Below are positions 1 to 7,520 of a DNA stretch of 64,000 bases, one piece after another. The notes under the pieces were generated by a model that was not told the DNA's origin, did not search any database, and saw only the letters and a program-made list of their open reading frames with translations. Position numbers and translations under genes: made by a program. The stretch is from an uncultured Paracoccaceae bacterium (GTDB taxonomy: Bacteria > Pseudomonadota > Alphaproteobacteria > Rhodobacterales > Rhodobacteraceae), in assembly GCA_913061275.1 (NCBI GenBank), contig CAJXSR010000006.1, positions 1 to 64,000 on the forward strand, written 5' to 3'. Each line of letters opens with the position of its first letter. The first letter of the stretch is position 1.

Positions 1-45
1 GATTTCTGCCTGTCTCGTGGGCTCGGAGATGTGTATAAGAGACAG
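1..45 (+). other. Illumina Nextera i7 adapter remnant (not genomic)
   Basis: Bases 12-26 read GTCTCGTGGGCTCGG and bases 27-45 read AGATGTGTATAAGAGACAG, the Nextera read-2 tail and the Tn5 mosaic end used in tagmentation. Bases 4-11 (TTCTGCCT) match the primer-strand form of i7 index N703, and bases 1-3 (GAT) match the end of the P7 primer arm. This is untrimmed library adapter joined to the first genomic base at 46. The first five codons of an apparent reading frame opening at base 31 are therefore artificial. Confidence 0.97.
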
Positions 46-969
46 ATATATAATAATATGGCATTTCCAGATCGTCTTACGACACCTGCTAGAACTGTAA
101 CTGCAACGTGTACAAGAGTTTCAAGAGAAAGTATTGTTATAGGTGAAAATGATGAATTTCGTAGGCTGAGCGTACGTGAAAGAGCAAGTTTGCAGGGATT
201 TCCAATAACGTATCAATTCTTTGGGAAATCTTTTGCGGCAAAAACTAAAATGATAGGTAATGCTATACCCCCGAATTTCACCTATCTAGTTGCATCTATA
301 ATGATGGGGGTAAGTACTAAGAACTTTATAGGGTTTCATAATGTAGCTGATAAACTGGATTTACCTTTAAAGACAAGCTTGGTCACTAAGCCAGATAAAC
401 CTGGTAGGAGTTACCCTAATAATAGGCGATTTAGAGCAGCAATTCCTATGCTTCGTTTTAAAAGTGGGATGCGCTTTGATCTAGCAAACACATTTTCTGA
501 TTGTGTGATAAGCTGGAATGTGAAATTTTATTCAGGAGATTCCAAGAGTATAGATATCCATGATCTAGGTGCAGAACACCTCAAATCAATCAAGAAAGAA
601 CCCTCTCTCTCTTCTCTTTGGGAGAGGATGCCAAGCTTCGTAGAGGTGCTTGAGAGGCAATTAAACAGCACTAGTATGCAAGAAGTCCAAGATGTATGGA
701 CACATAAAAAAATTGGATTTAGCCCGTTCGATTTTGTTGACGTGATTGGAGAAGTTGCCAACGAGGTTCACTTAAATTTAGTCGAAGTGCTAAAAAAAGA
801 TGAAATTGAGCTTTTAGTTATGAATTATATCGGCGTCTTAAATAAAGATTCCAAGATTAAAAACGAAACCAAACTTAAGTTGAATGCATCTCGTATATTG
901 TCAGGTATTCTAACTGGAGTATGGCTGAATTCATATGAATGGGATGTAAAGACCAGACAAGCAGCCTAA
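46..969 (+). CDS. DNA (cytosine-5-)-methyltransferase, 3' part only
   Basis: This is the C-terminal part of a C5 cytosine methyltransferase, which adds a methyl group to cytosine in DNA and would protect the host from a partner endonuclease. Recognisable are a motif VIII-like TVTA stretch (about bases 95-105), RERASLQGFP (175-204) and the motif X signature GNAIPPN (256-276). The catalytic PCQ and AdoMet-binding motifs lie upstream and are lost because the contig starts at base 46 after adapter sequence. About 230 residues follow motif X, longer than the usual tail, and I do not recognise that extension. The stop codon overlaps the 3' end of the convergent restriction gene. Composition is AT-rich compared with the backbone. 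The true start is unknown. Confidence 0.85.
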   Translation: MYNNMAFPDRLTTPARTVTATCTRVSRESIVIGENDEFRRLSVRERASLQGFPITYQFFGKSFAAKTKMIGNAIPPNFTYLVASIMMGVSTKNFIGFHNVADKLDLPLKTSLVTKPDKPGRSYPNNRRFRAAIPMLRFKSGMRFDLANTFSDCVISWNVKFYSGDSKSIDIHDLGAEHLKSIKKEPSLSSLWERMPSFVEVLERQLNSTSMQEVQDVWTHKKIGFSPFDFVDVIGEVANEVHLNLVEVLKKDEIELLVMNYIGVLNKDSKIKNETKLKLNASRILSGILTGVWLNSYEWDVKTRQAA

Positions 970-1583
970 AGCCCGACACCGATTAAAACAAGTGGCACAG
1001 CTGGTACTGCCCTGCCTTGTCGAACAATGTTATTCAAATCTTTTTCAAAGAATGTAGGCCCAGATGACATTTCCCTCTCTAAATTCTTCATTGGAAGTAT
1101 TTCAATTCCAAGGTCAATTTTATCTGCTGTAAAAAAGGCCATGTGTTTAACGTATAGATCATGTGCTACAAAGGCATATTTACCAAATTGCACTTCAACG
1201 GCTACCCGATCTTTTACAAAATCTGTTTCATTGTTTGTTATTAAAGGTGCAAAACCCGCCGCAGTGATAATTTCTTTCTGCTCTTCTTTTGCCTTGCCTT
1301 GAATTTTTCTATTAATTTTCTCATCCTCACACACATAATAATAAAAATTCTCCTTTACCCAAGGCGGTGTGCAGTTCGCAAAAGCGTGTTTGAATTCATT
1401 ATTTAAATCAACAGGGGAATATACTATTTTTCCTTTCATTGTTTTTTCTTTTGATATTTTTGTTTTGCAAATGGATAAATCAACATTCGCTATTACATTC
1501 TTAATTTCTCGCCAAAGTGCAGGTTTTCTAGCTATTAAGAATTCTTCCCCATTTAGATGGGAATATATTTTATGAATTTTCAT
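966..1583 (-). CDS. BglII/BstYI-like type II restriction endonuclease (copy 1)
   Basis: A 205-residue protein that I read as a type II restriction endonuclease of the BglII/BstYI group. The central block VAVEVQFGKYAF carries the E-x-Q arrangement expected of the metal-binding active site in this PD-(D/E)XK subgroup, with a lysine nearby. It is followed by IDLGIEILPM and then RQGRAVPAVPLVLIGV near the C-terminus. It converges on the methyltransferase and the two 3' ends overlap by four bases. With the methyltransferase and the next endonuclease it forms a restriction-modification island. The recognition sequence cannot be deduced; RGATCY or AGATCT would be family precedents only. Family assignment is by motif recognition, not by a search. 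Confidence 0.68.
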   Translation of the reverse strand: MKIHKIYSHLNGEEFLIARKPALWREIKNVIANVDLSICKTKISKEKTMKGKIVYSPVDLNNEFKHAFANCTPPWVKENFYYYVCEDEKINRKIQGKAKEEQKEIITAAGFAPLITNNETDFVKDRVAVEVQFGKYAFVAHDLYVKHMAFFTADKIDLGIEILPMKNLEREMSSGPTFFEKDLNNIVRQGRAVPAVPLVLIGVGL

Positions 1584-1693
1584 AGATAGTATTTCTTCTG
1601 CAAAGATAGGAACATAATTATAAGTTTATGACTCGACTTTCAATGCTAATACGTGAAGATTGCTTATGTAATTATTTAAGATGATAATATAAG

Positions 1694-2434
1694 ATGCTTG
1701 AAAAATTAATACAGCAGGGCTTTCAAGTAGAGTATCACTCGCATGCAAAAGCGATATTACAAGTGGACTTTCCTGAGGTCTCAAGTGAACTTTATGATGT
1801 ATTAACAAATTTTCAGATACCAATTACCGAACTGATTGCAGGCGGTGGCGGTGAAGCTCGAGGAACTCAACGGCTTAGAAATGCTCTTGCAGAAAAAGCA
1901 TGGCCAAAATTTCATTTTAAAGTTGAGCGCACAATCAACGGCGTGACACTTGAGAGCCAATCTCATGAAGTGGATCATGTCCGAGAGTTCGAAGATAATA
2001 ATCGTGTAGCACTTGAAATTGAATGGAACAACAAAGACCCATTTTTTGACAGGGACCTCGAAAACTATAAAAGATTACATGCTGACGGTGCTATTTCCGT
2101 TGGGATTATCGTCACAAGAGGAACTTCACTGCATGAGAATATGAGAAGTATGGTGCATCGATTTTTGGTGGATAAAAATATACTTAATCTGAACGATTTA
2201 GCCAAATGGGGTTACTCTCCAACAGCTCGACAAAAGAAGGCCATTTCTGACTTGGTATTAAGAGGTAATAATCCTCTTGATTTCAGGGAAGCATTCACTC
2301 GTAAATTTGTGTCAGATAAATTTGGCGAAGCAACTACACATTGGCGCAAGCTAGAAGATCGTGTGCAAAGAGGTGTTGGTAATCCTTGCCCACTTTTATT
2401 AATAGGACTGCCTGATACGATTGTAACATTCTAA
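1694..2434 (+). CDS. BglII/BstYI-like type II restriction endonuclease (copy 2)
   Basis: A 246-residue protein with the hallmarks of the BglII/BstYI endonuclease group: GGGGEARGTQRLRNAL, then HEVDHV, then VALEIEWNNKDPFFDRDL, where E-x-E takes the place of E-x-Q as likely metal ligands, and a later GAISVGIIVTRG strand. It is clearly different in sequence from the 205-residue protein encoded just upstream on the other strand, although both seem to share the fold. No convincing ribosome-binding site precedes the ATG at 1694. An alternative reading is that one endonuclease is partnered by the truncated methyltransferase and the other is an orphan. Confidence 0.75.
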   Translation: MLEKLIQQGFQVEYHSHAKAILQVDFPEVSSELYDVLTNFQIPITELIAGGGGEARGTQRLRNALAEKAWPKFHFKVERTINGVTLESQSHEVDHVREFEDNNRVALEIEWNNKDPFFDRDLENYKRLHADGAISVGIIVTRGTSLHENMRSMVHRFLVDKNILNLNDLAKWGYSPTARQKKAISDLVLRGNNPLDFREAFTRKFVSDKFGEATTHWRKLEDRVQRGVGNPCPLLLIGLPDTIVTF

Positions 2435-2470
2435 ACTAATATAATCCTACGAATGGGGTATTAAGTAAGC

Positions 2471-4249
2471 CTATTCCAAAGGTGATCTAGGGTTGAAAAA
2501 TATTGTTTCTCCAGCCTTCGATTCTACATAGGTTATTCGTTTTGTAATTTCGGCTTTTTGAGTAAAAACCGTAGGATCGTTGGGCGATGGTATTATTACC
2601 CTAACAGCATCGTCGTGAAAAAATATTGTGAAGTGTGGATTAGAACGAGGACCATTAAAATGGGTATCTTTTAGTTGTGCAATAACTTTATTAGCATATT
2701 CTAGATCGTCAATTTCTTCTTCAATTTCAGATTTTATTTTATCAAATTGAGGTCGTATTCCATCTGTACAAACATTGATTCTCTTGACAAAAGACTTCAA
2801 GTGCTTTGCTAGAATAAACCGTTTTTCAAAATTAGATTCTTGTTCGAAGTTGCTAATGGATGAGATTTGATCGGTGACATCTTCGTAATTAATTGGGACA
2901 ATTTGCTTTGTTGTTTCCAGTCTCTCTTGTAAAGCTGAAACCTGCGCATCAATTTCATCTATCTCGGTTAAGCTATTCTTGTATTTAACTTTCAACCGAT
3001 CATTGGGCATATCTGTATCAATCAGTAAGTTTTCAAGTCGATCAACTCTGCTTTCTAATGTCTCTTTCTGACTTTGCAATTCTGAAATCTTTTGACGGAT
3101 TCTAGTTTTCTCTAACCGTTTATTGGAACCCTCAATTATTTCTCTTAAATTAATTTCACGAACGAAATGAAAAAACGAAGTTTCAAAATCAATATACTTC
3201 CATCCTTTTACTACGCAATCCATTCCTCTAATTGATGCACTACACTTTAAATACTTACCTCCTTTTGGCCCTTTACCTTTGTCAATAAATTGCATTGATG
3301 AACCACAGTAGCCGCACTTGGCAATATGTGTGAATAAGTTATTATGCTTCTTACCTATTCTTCCGCTTCCAGCCCCTTTGTCTCTAGATGCACGGCCAGC
3401 TTGAACTTTATAGAAAACATCTTTGGGTATAATTTTAGGAAAATAATTCTCTATTATCGGTCCTGCTGGAGTTCGCTTTCCATTAACCTTTTGGTGGGGT
3501 TGAAATTCCCCTAAAACGGCAGAGGTTTTTAATATTTTTACAACATACGAAGCTATCCAACCGTTTGAGCGTCCAAAGGGCGCCACACCTTTTTCATTCA
3601 AGCGGCGTGTAATCATACCTGAACCTTGACCATTAGCAGCATCATTATAAATTGCTTGAACGATCTTTACTCGCTCTGGAATAAGTATAAATTCTGTTCT
3701 GTCCTCTGATACATTTAACCAAGCAGGGCAGGTTTTAGTTAATATTTTAGTTTCAATATTATCCCGTTTATTTTTCCATGCAGCAGCTACACGGTCACTC
3801 TTCGTTTGTGACTCTTCATGAGCTCTAGACATAACAATTATTGAATAAATCATTTGCATTGGGTCAGTGCTGTAAGCTTCATAAAGCTTATTGTCCGCAA
3901 GGGTCACAACGTTGATGCCATTTTCTGTAATATCTTGCAGTAATCGCAAGGCTTTTGTTACATTCTGCCTTGATAGTCGATCTAAGGATTCAACTAAGAG
4001 ATACGAACCTTTTTGAATTTCTTCATGCTCAATAGATTTCAGAAAAGCTCCTAGAGCCGAGTCTTCACTTAGATTTTCACCAGTAAAGCCCGATACGCCA
4101 ATGTCATGCAGTTTGAAGTCTTTAACTAACTCTAATTCGTTTTCATGCGCATATTTTTCAGATAATTCTTCTTGACGCCTAAGGCTATCGCCTTTTAGCT
4201 GAATTTCTGTCGACATACGAATGTAAGAGTAAGCGAGCGGTTTGTTCAT
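2471..4249 (-). CDS. Large serine recombinase (recombinase family protein)
   Basis: A 592-residue site-specific DNA recombinase. The N-terminal resolvase domain begins with SYIRMST, whose serine should form the covalent link to DNA, and continues through ESLDRLSRQ. A recombinase domain with RRLNEKGV follows, then a zinc ribbon (CGYCG ... KCSASIRGMDC), then a long heptad-rich coiled coil at about residues 370-440. This order is that of large serine integrases. Translation from the ATG at 4249 is preferred because GGAGG stands five bases before it; an upstream in-frame start at 4261 lacks this. It sits between the restriction island and backbone genes and probably carried the island into the chromosome. 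Confidence 0.9.
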   Translation of the reverse strand: MNKPLAYSYIRMSTEIQLKGDSLRRQEELSEKYAHENELELVKDFKLHDIGVSGFTGENLSEDSALGAFLKSIEHEEIQKGSYLLVESLDRLSRQNVTKALRLLQDITENGINVVTLADNKLYEAYSTDPMQMIYSIIVMSRAHEESQTKSDRVAAAWKNKRDNIETKILTKTCPAWLNVSEDRTEFILIPERVKIVQAIYNDAANGQGSGMITRRLNEKGVAPFGRSNGWIASYVVKILKTSAVLGEFQPHQKVNGKRTPAGPIIENYFPKIIPKDVFYKVQAGRASRDKGAGSGRIGKKHNNLFTHIAKCGYCGSSMQFIDKGKGPKGGKYLKCSASIRGMDCVVKGWKYIDFETSFFHFVREINLREIIEGSNKRLEKTRIRQKISELQSQKETLESRVDRLENLLIDTDMPNDRLKVKYKNSLTEIDEIDAQVSALQERLETTKQIVPINYEDVTDQISSISNFEQESNFEKRFILAKHLKSFVKRINVCTDGIRPQFDKIKSEIEEEIDDLEYANKVIAQLKDTHFNGPRSNPHFTIFFHDDAVRVIIPSPNDPTVFTQKAEITKRITYVESKAGETIFFNPRSPLE

Positions 4250-4447
4250 ATAATCCTCCAATAAGTAAGCATTATATCAATATATTTTTAATAGTATATA
4301 CGTTCTTGAAAGCGGGTAACCCCGGTGCTAATGAGCATTGTACTTCTACCAAGCGGGCCTCGACCCCCAAAAAAGCAACTGTATAGGCGCGTGCGACCAT
4401 TCCCAAATCTCATTATTAAACTTGGTTAACGGTAGGGTTGGATTGGT
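4250..4447. other. Island/backbone junction, likely to hold an att site
   Basis: This 198-bp gap separates the 5' end of the recombinase from the 3' end of the GST gene. Bases 4250-4310 are AT-rich like the island; bases 4311-4400 are noticeably more GC-rich and include GCGGGTAACCCC and AAGCGGGCCTCGACCCCC. Attachment sites of large serine recombinases commonly lie beside the integrase gene, so one could sit here. I see no certain core repeat, because the other end of the element lies outside the window. Confidence 0.3.
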
Positions 4448-5317
4448 TTATATTTGGTAAATTTCCATAAACCCATCCCATGCCGCTGCATCTGCCACAG
4501 TCTTATCCCTGCAAAATGGATTGCAGAAACCGAATATGCGGCCATCCAATTCTAGATAATCGGTGACGGGGTCGCCTGAATAGGGGCAAACGGTGTTTTC
4601 TGAGGGGCCTGTAGTTACGGCGGTAGCTGGTAAGGGTTTGGGCCCAGGCCAAACGGCTTCTGCCAAATCAAGGTCATATCCGGGTTGTATGTAGTTTTGT
4701 GCAATTCCCATGGCGCGCCAACGGCGAAGCGATGGGTCGTTCAGGTGGGCTTGGACATAGGCATCTGACACAGTGTTTCTGGGCAATTTGAAGGTGGCAA
4801 AGCGTGTGGCGACAGGGGCATAGAAAACATCTGCTATTGTGTACGTACCAAACAACCACGGGCCGTTTGCACCGAATTGTTCGCGGGCGATTCCCCATAG
4901 CTGTTCAATGCGAGCTACATCGCGCAACACGGCATCCGACGGTTTGAAATCAGGATAATGACGACGTAAATTCATTGTACATTCACCCCGCAAATTAGTG
5001 AAAGATGAATGCATTTCAGCAACCATATTGCGTGCCAGTGCGCGCGCAGCAGGATCGCTGGGCCACATGCCGGCATCGGGATGCCGTTCAGCTAAAGTTT
5101 CGGCCATAGCGATTGTATCTTGCACAATGATGCCGTCAAATTTCATCACGGGCACTAAGCGGGCAGGTGCGAAATCTTTCAGCATGTTTGTGAAGTCGTC
5201 ACTATACATTCGCGCGGAATGCACTTTAACGGGCAGGTTGAATTTTTCAAATAAAAGCCAGCCGCGTAGCGACCAGCTAGAGTAGGTGCGATCACCAATT
5301 GCAAGTTCATATGTCAT
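4448..5317 (-). CDS. Glutathione S-transferase family protein with cysteine-rich tail
   Basis: A 289-residue cytosolic GST. The thioredoxin-like N-domain starts at MTYELAIGDRTYSSWSLRGW, the serine/arginine opening of the maleylacetoacetate-isomerase-like branch, followed by the helical C-domain. A C-terminal extension of about 45 residues contains CPYSGDPVTDYLELDGR and GFCNPFCRDK, which resembles a small YHS/TRASH-type metal-binding module. I start it at the ATG at 5317, where the GST fold begins; a longer frame to 5416 would overlap the upstream phosphatase and adds no recognisable sequence. It runs in the same direction as the phosphatase and cobU-like genes but is probably unrelated in function. 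Substrate unknown. Confidence 0.85.
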   Translation of the reverse strand: MTYELAIGDRTYSSWSLRGWLLFEKFNLPVKVHSARMYSDDFTNMLKDFAPARLVPVMKFDGIIVQDTIAMAETLAERHPDAGMWPSDPAARALARNMVAEMHSSFTNLRGECTMNLRRHYPDFKPSDAVLRDVARIEQLWGIAREQFGANGPWLFGTYTIADVFYAPVATRFATFKLPRNTVSDAYVQAHLNDPSLRRWRAMGIAQNYIQPGYDLDLAEAVWPGPKPLPATAVTTGPSENTVCPYSGDPVTDYLELDGRIFGFCNPFCRDKTVADAAAWDGFMEIYQI

Positions 5318-5375
5318 GTATGGCAGTATGCGGTGCTTCAGAAAAAACGCAAACCAAGTTTCGTGATATAGTCTA

Positions 5376-5954
5376 TCAAGGTTTGTGATTAACACCCATA
5401 ATGCGCCATGCATCACCCAGATGTTCCAACCGTGTAACCGATAGATTGTCGATCTGAAAACTGGTTGCGGCTTTTGCGCTCATATTTCCTGCGTGCTGTA
5501 TTTGGGTCAAGATCACCCCGTAATGTGCGACGATGATTATATCGCGGTCTTTGTAATTATGGCATAAGTCATTCACTTCGGTGGTCACGCGCAGGCAAAC
5601 TTCATTCCAGCTTTCCCCATTAGGGGCGGTAATGTCACCTGGTTCGTCCCAGAATGCACGAATATGTTCAGGATCTTTTGCTGAAATATCATCAAAGCTT
5701 TGATCTTCCCAATCACCAAAGTGTATTTCACGCAGGCCTTTGCGTGGGGGCAAATGTTTGTGCGCACCAATGATGGTATGGGCAGTTTGCGTGCACCGAA
5801 GCAAATCAGACGAAAGTACCACTGCATTTTGGGGTAGGTGCGCATTTAGGCGCTTAATCTGATCCGTATCGGTTAAATCAGCGGGTGCATTTGTCCAGCC
5901 GACCATGGTTTTTTTATGCGTTGGCCCGTGGCGCACCCACCAAAAGCGGGTCAT
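5376..5954 (-). CDS. cobC: Histidine phosphatase family protein (CobC-like)
   Basis: A 192-residue member of the histidine phosphatase superfamily. The catalytic RHG is at residues 8-10 (WWVRHGPT), and the second histidine lies in IIIVAHYGV. The start codon overlaps the stop of the cobU-like gene in an ATGA, so the two are translationally coupled. This pairing suggests alpha-ribazole-5'-phosphate phosphatase activity in nucleotide-loop assembly of cobalamin, but the superfamily is broad and the sequence alone does not prove the substrate; a general phosphoglycerate-mutase-like phosphatase is possible. Confidence 0.72.
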   Translation of the reverse strand: MTRFWWVRHGPTHKKTMVGWTNAPADLTDTDQIKRLNAHLPQNAVVLSSDLLRCTQTAHTIIGAHKHLPPRKGLREIHFGDWEDQSFDDISAKDPEHIRAFWDEPGDITAPNGESWNEVCLRVTTEVNDLCHNYKDRDIIIVAHYGVILTQIQHAGNMSAKAATSFQIDNLSVTRLEHLGDAWRIMGVNHKP

Positions 5955-6508
5955 TGCGGCAGATGCCCTTTTAGGGCTATAGGCAGACCAGCTGTAACAA
6001 GCACAACCAGATCGGCAAGGGCTGCAAGTTCTTGGTTCAATTCGCCTTGTTCTTGGCGAAAATTACGGGCCAATGTATTATCAGGTACAACACCCTGACC
6101 AACCTCATTTGTGACAATGACAACATGCCCATTAAACTTTTGTAAGCTGGCAAACAGGTTTTGCTTTGCTATATCTAAATTTTGTTCATCTAGCATAATA
6201 TTTGACAGCCAGAGTGTTACACAATCCAATAATACTGCGCTGGGGGGGGCAATTTTTGCCAACGCATCCCATGGGGCATAAGGGGTTTCGTATGTCTGCC
6301 AATCTGACCCGCGCTGGGTTTTGTGTTTGGTAATTTTTGCTTTCATTTCAGTGTCATACACTTGCGCCGTGGCAATGTAGGACCGTGGCAGTTCTGACGC
6401 CATAACAATGCTTTCTGCGTATTTGGATTTGCCAGATGCGGCGCCACCGATCACGAGTGATATTTTTGGTAATGTAATTTTTATCACAACCCCGTGTCCC
6501 CTATTCAC
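5951..6508 (-). CDS. cobU: Adenosylcobinamide kinase / cobinamide-phosphate guanylyltransferase
   Basis: A bifunctional CobU/CobP-type enzyme that phosphorylates adenosylcobinamide and then transfers GMP to it in the late steps of vitamin B12 synthesis or salvage. The P-loop is GGAASGKSKYAE close to the N-terminus. Later conserved blocks are LLDCVTLWLSN and VIVTNEVGQGVVPD, both characteristic of the family. Translation may begin at the GTG at 6508 or at a GTG at 6487 (MIKITLP), which is closer to the usual length; I give the longer form. It overlaps the downstream phosphatase by four bases and diverges from rpoH. Other cobalamin genes are not in the window. Confidence 0.88.
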   Translation of the reverse strand: MNRGHGVVIKITLPKISLVIGGAASGKSKYAESIVMASELPRSYIATAQVYDTEMKAKITKHKTQRGSDWQTYETPYAPWDALAKIAPPSAVLLDCVTLWLSNIMLDEQNLDIAKQNLFASLQKFNGHVVIVTNEVGQGVVPDNTLARNFRQEQGELNQELAALADLVVLVTAGLPIALKGHLPQ

Positions 6509-6569
6509 ATTTGCCCAAGTATTAGGTCAGATGAAGAAAAATAACCATAGTGGTTAGTAGGAGGATGTT

Positions 6570-7454
6570 ATGTCGTTAAATATACAGCCCAATAAAGCTT
6601 TTACGAAACGCGCCATGAAGGCGGAACTTCTTGACGCAGAAACTGAATACGCGCTTGCTGTTGCTTGGCGCGACAATCGTGATGAAGCGGCTTTGCACCG
6701 TTTAATCACCGCCTATATGCGCCTTGCTGTTTCTATGGCAATGAAATTCAAACGCTATTCTGTATCGCAACAAGATTTGATACAAGAAGCGGGTGTTGGC
6801 TTGATGAAGGCAGCAGAAAAGTTTGACCCTGATAGGGGGTTTCGCTTTTCGACTTATGCACAGTGGTGGATTAAGGCCTCTATGCAGGAATTTGTTATGC
6901 GCAACTGGTCTATGGTGCGCACAGGGTCAACCAGCTCGCAAAAGTCGTTGTTTTTCAATCTTAAGCGGGTCCAATCGAAAATAGAACGCGAAGCGCAACA
7001 AAACGGTGCAGATTTAAACCGTGCTGAACTGGATGCATTGATTGCACAGGAAATTGGCGTACCGTTGCGGGATGTTGAAATGATGCAGGGCCGTATGTCT
7101 GGGTCTGACTATTCGTTGAATGCACCGCAATCGACCGAAGAGGATACCCGCGAATGGATGGATACGTTAGAAGATACCAGCCCGCAATCGGCGGAAGTGG
7201 TTGAACGAAACCAAGATTTGCAAACAATGCGCGGCTGGATCAATGATGCCATGTTGGTTTTGAATGATCGTGAAAAATACGTGATTTCGCAACGCAAAAT
7301 GGCGGATGACCCGCGTACATTGGAAAGCATAGGCGATGAACTGAAGCTTTCCAAAGAACGCATTCGTCAAATTGAAGCGGCTGCGCTGGAAAAACTGCGT
7401 AAGCGTTTGGAAAAAGATGTGGGTAAAGCTGCCCGCGTTTTGGTTGACGCTTAA
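6570..7454 (+). CDS. rpoH: RNA polymerase sigma-32 factor RpoH
   Basis: A 294-residue heat-shock/stress sigma factor. Region 2 is clear: RLAVSMAMKFKRYSVSQQDL, EAGVGLMKAAEKFDP and FSTYAQWWIKASMQEF. The RpoH-box-like segment SSQKSLFFNLKRVQSK follows, and region 4 ends with SKERIRQIEAAALEKLRKRL as the -35-recognition helix. A strong AGGAGG stands seven bases before the ATG. Rhodobacterales commonly carry two RpoH proteins, RpoHI and RpoHII, and I cannot tell which this is. It is transcribed divergently from the cobU-like gene and upstream of coaBC. Confidence 0.93.
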   Translation: MSLNIQPNKAFTKRAMKAELLDAETEYALAVAWRDNRDEAALHRLITAYMRLAVSMAMKFKRYSVSQQDLIQEAGVGLMKAAEKFDPDRGFRFSTYAQWWIKASMQEFVMRNWSMVRTGSTSSQKSLFFNLKRVQSKIEREAQQNGADLNRAELDALIAQEIGVPLRDVEMMQGRMSGSDYSLNAPQSTEEDTREWMDTLEDTSPQSAEVVERNQDLQTMRGWINDAMLVLNDREKYVISQRKMADDPRTLESIGDELKLSKERIRQIEAAALEKLRKRLEKDVGKAARVLVDA

Positions 7455-7520
7455 ACTTGCACCTATCCGTTAGCGGCTTTACACCTATGATAAGTGAAAC
7501 CGCAACGGAACCTGTGCCTT

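Noticed and set aside
600-622. CT-rich low-complexity stretch in the methyltransferase tail.
   Set aside because: It is in frame and encodes ordinary residues; there is no tandem repeat of regular unit length to suggest phase variation.
4305-4375. A tRNA-like stretch in the island/backbone junction (GGTAGAAGTACAATGC on the minus strand).
   Set aside because: The acceptor and T-arms cannot be formed, and the T-loop consensus is missing. It resembles part of a D-arm and anticodon arm only, so I do not call a tRNA or a tRNA-derived att site.
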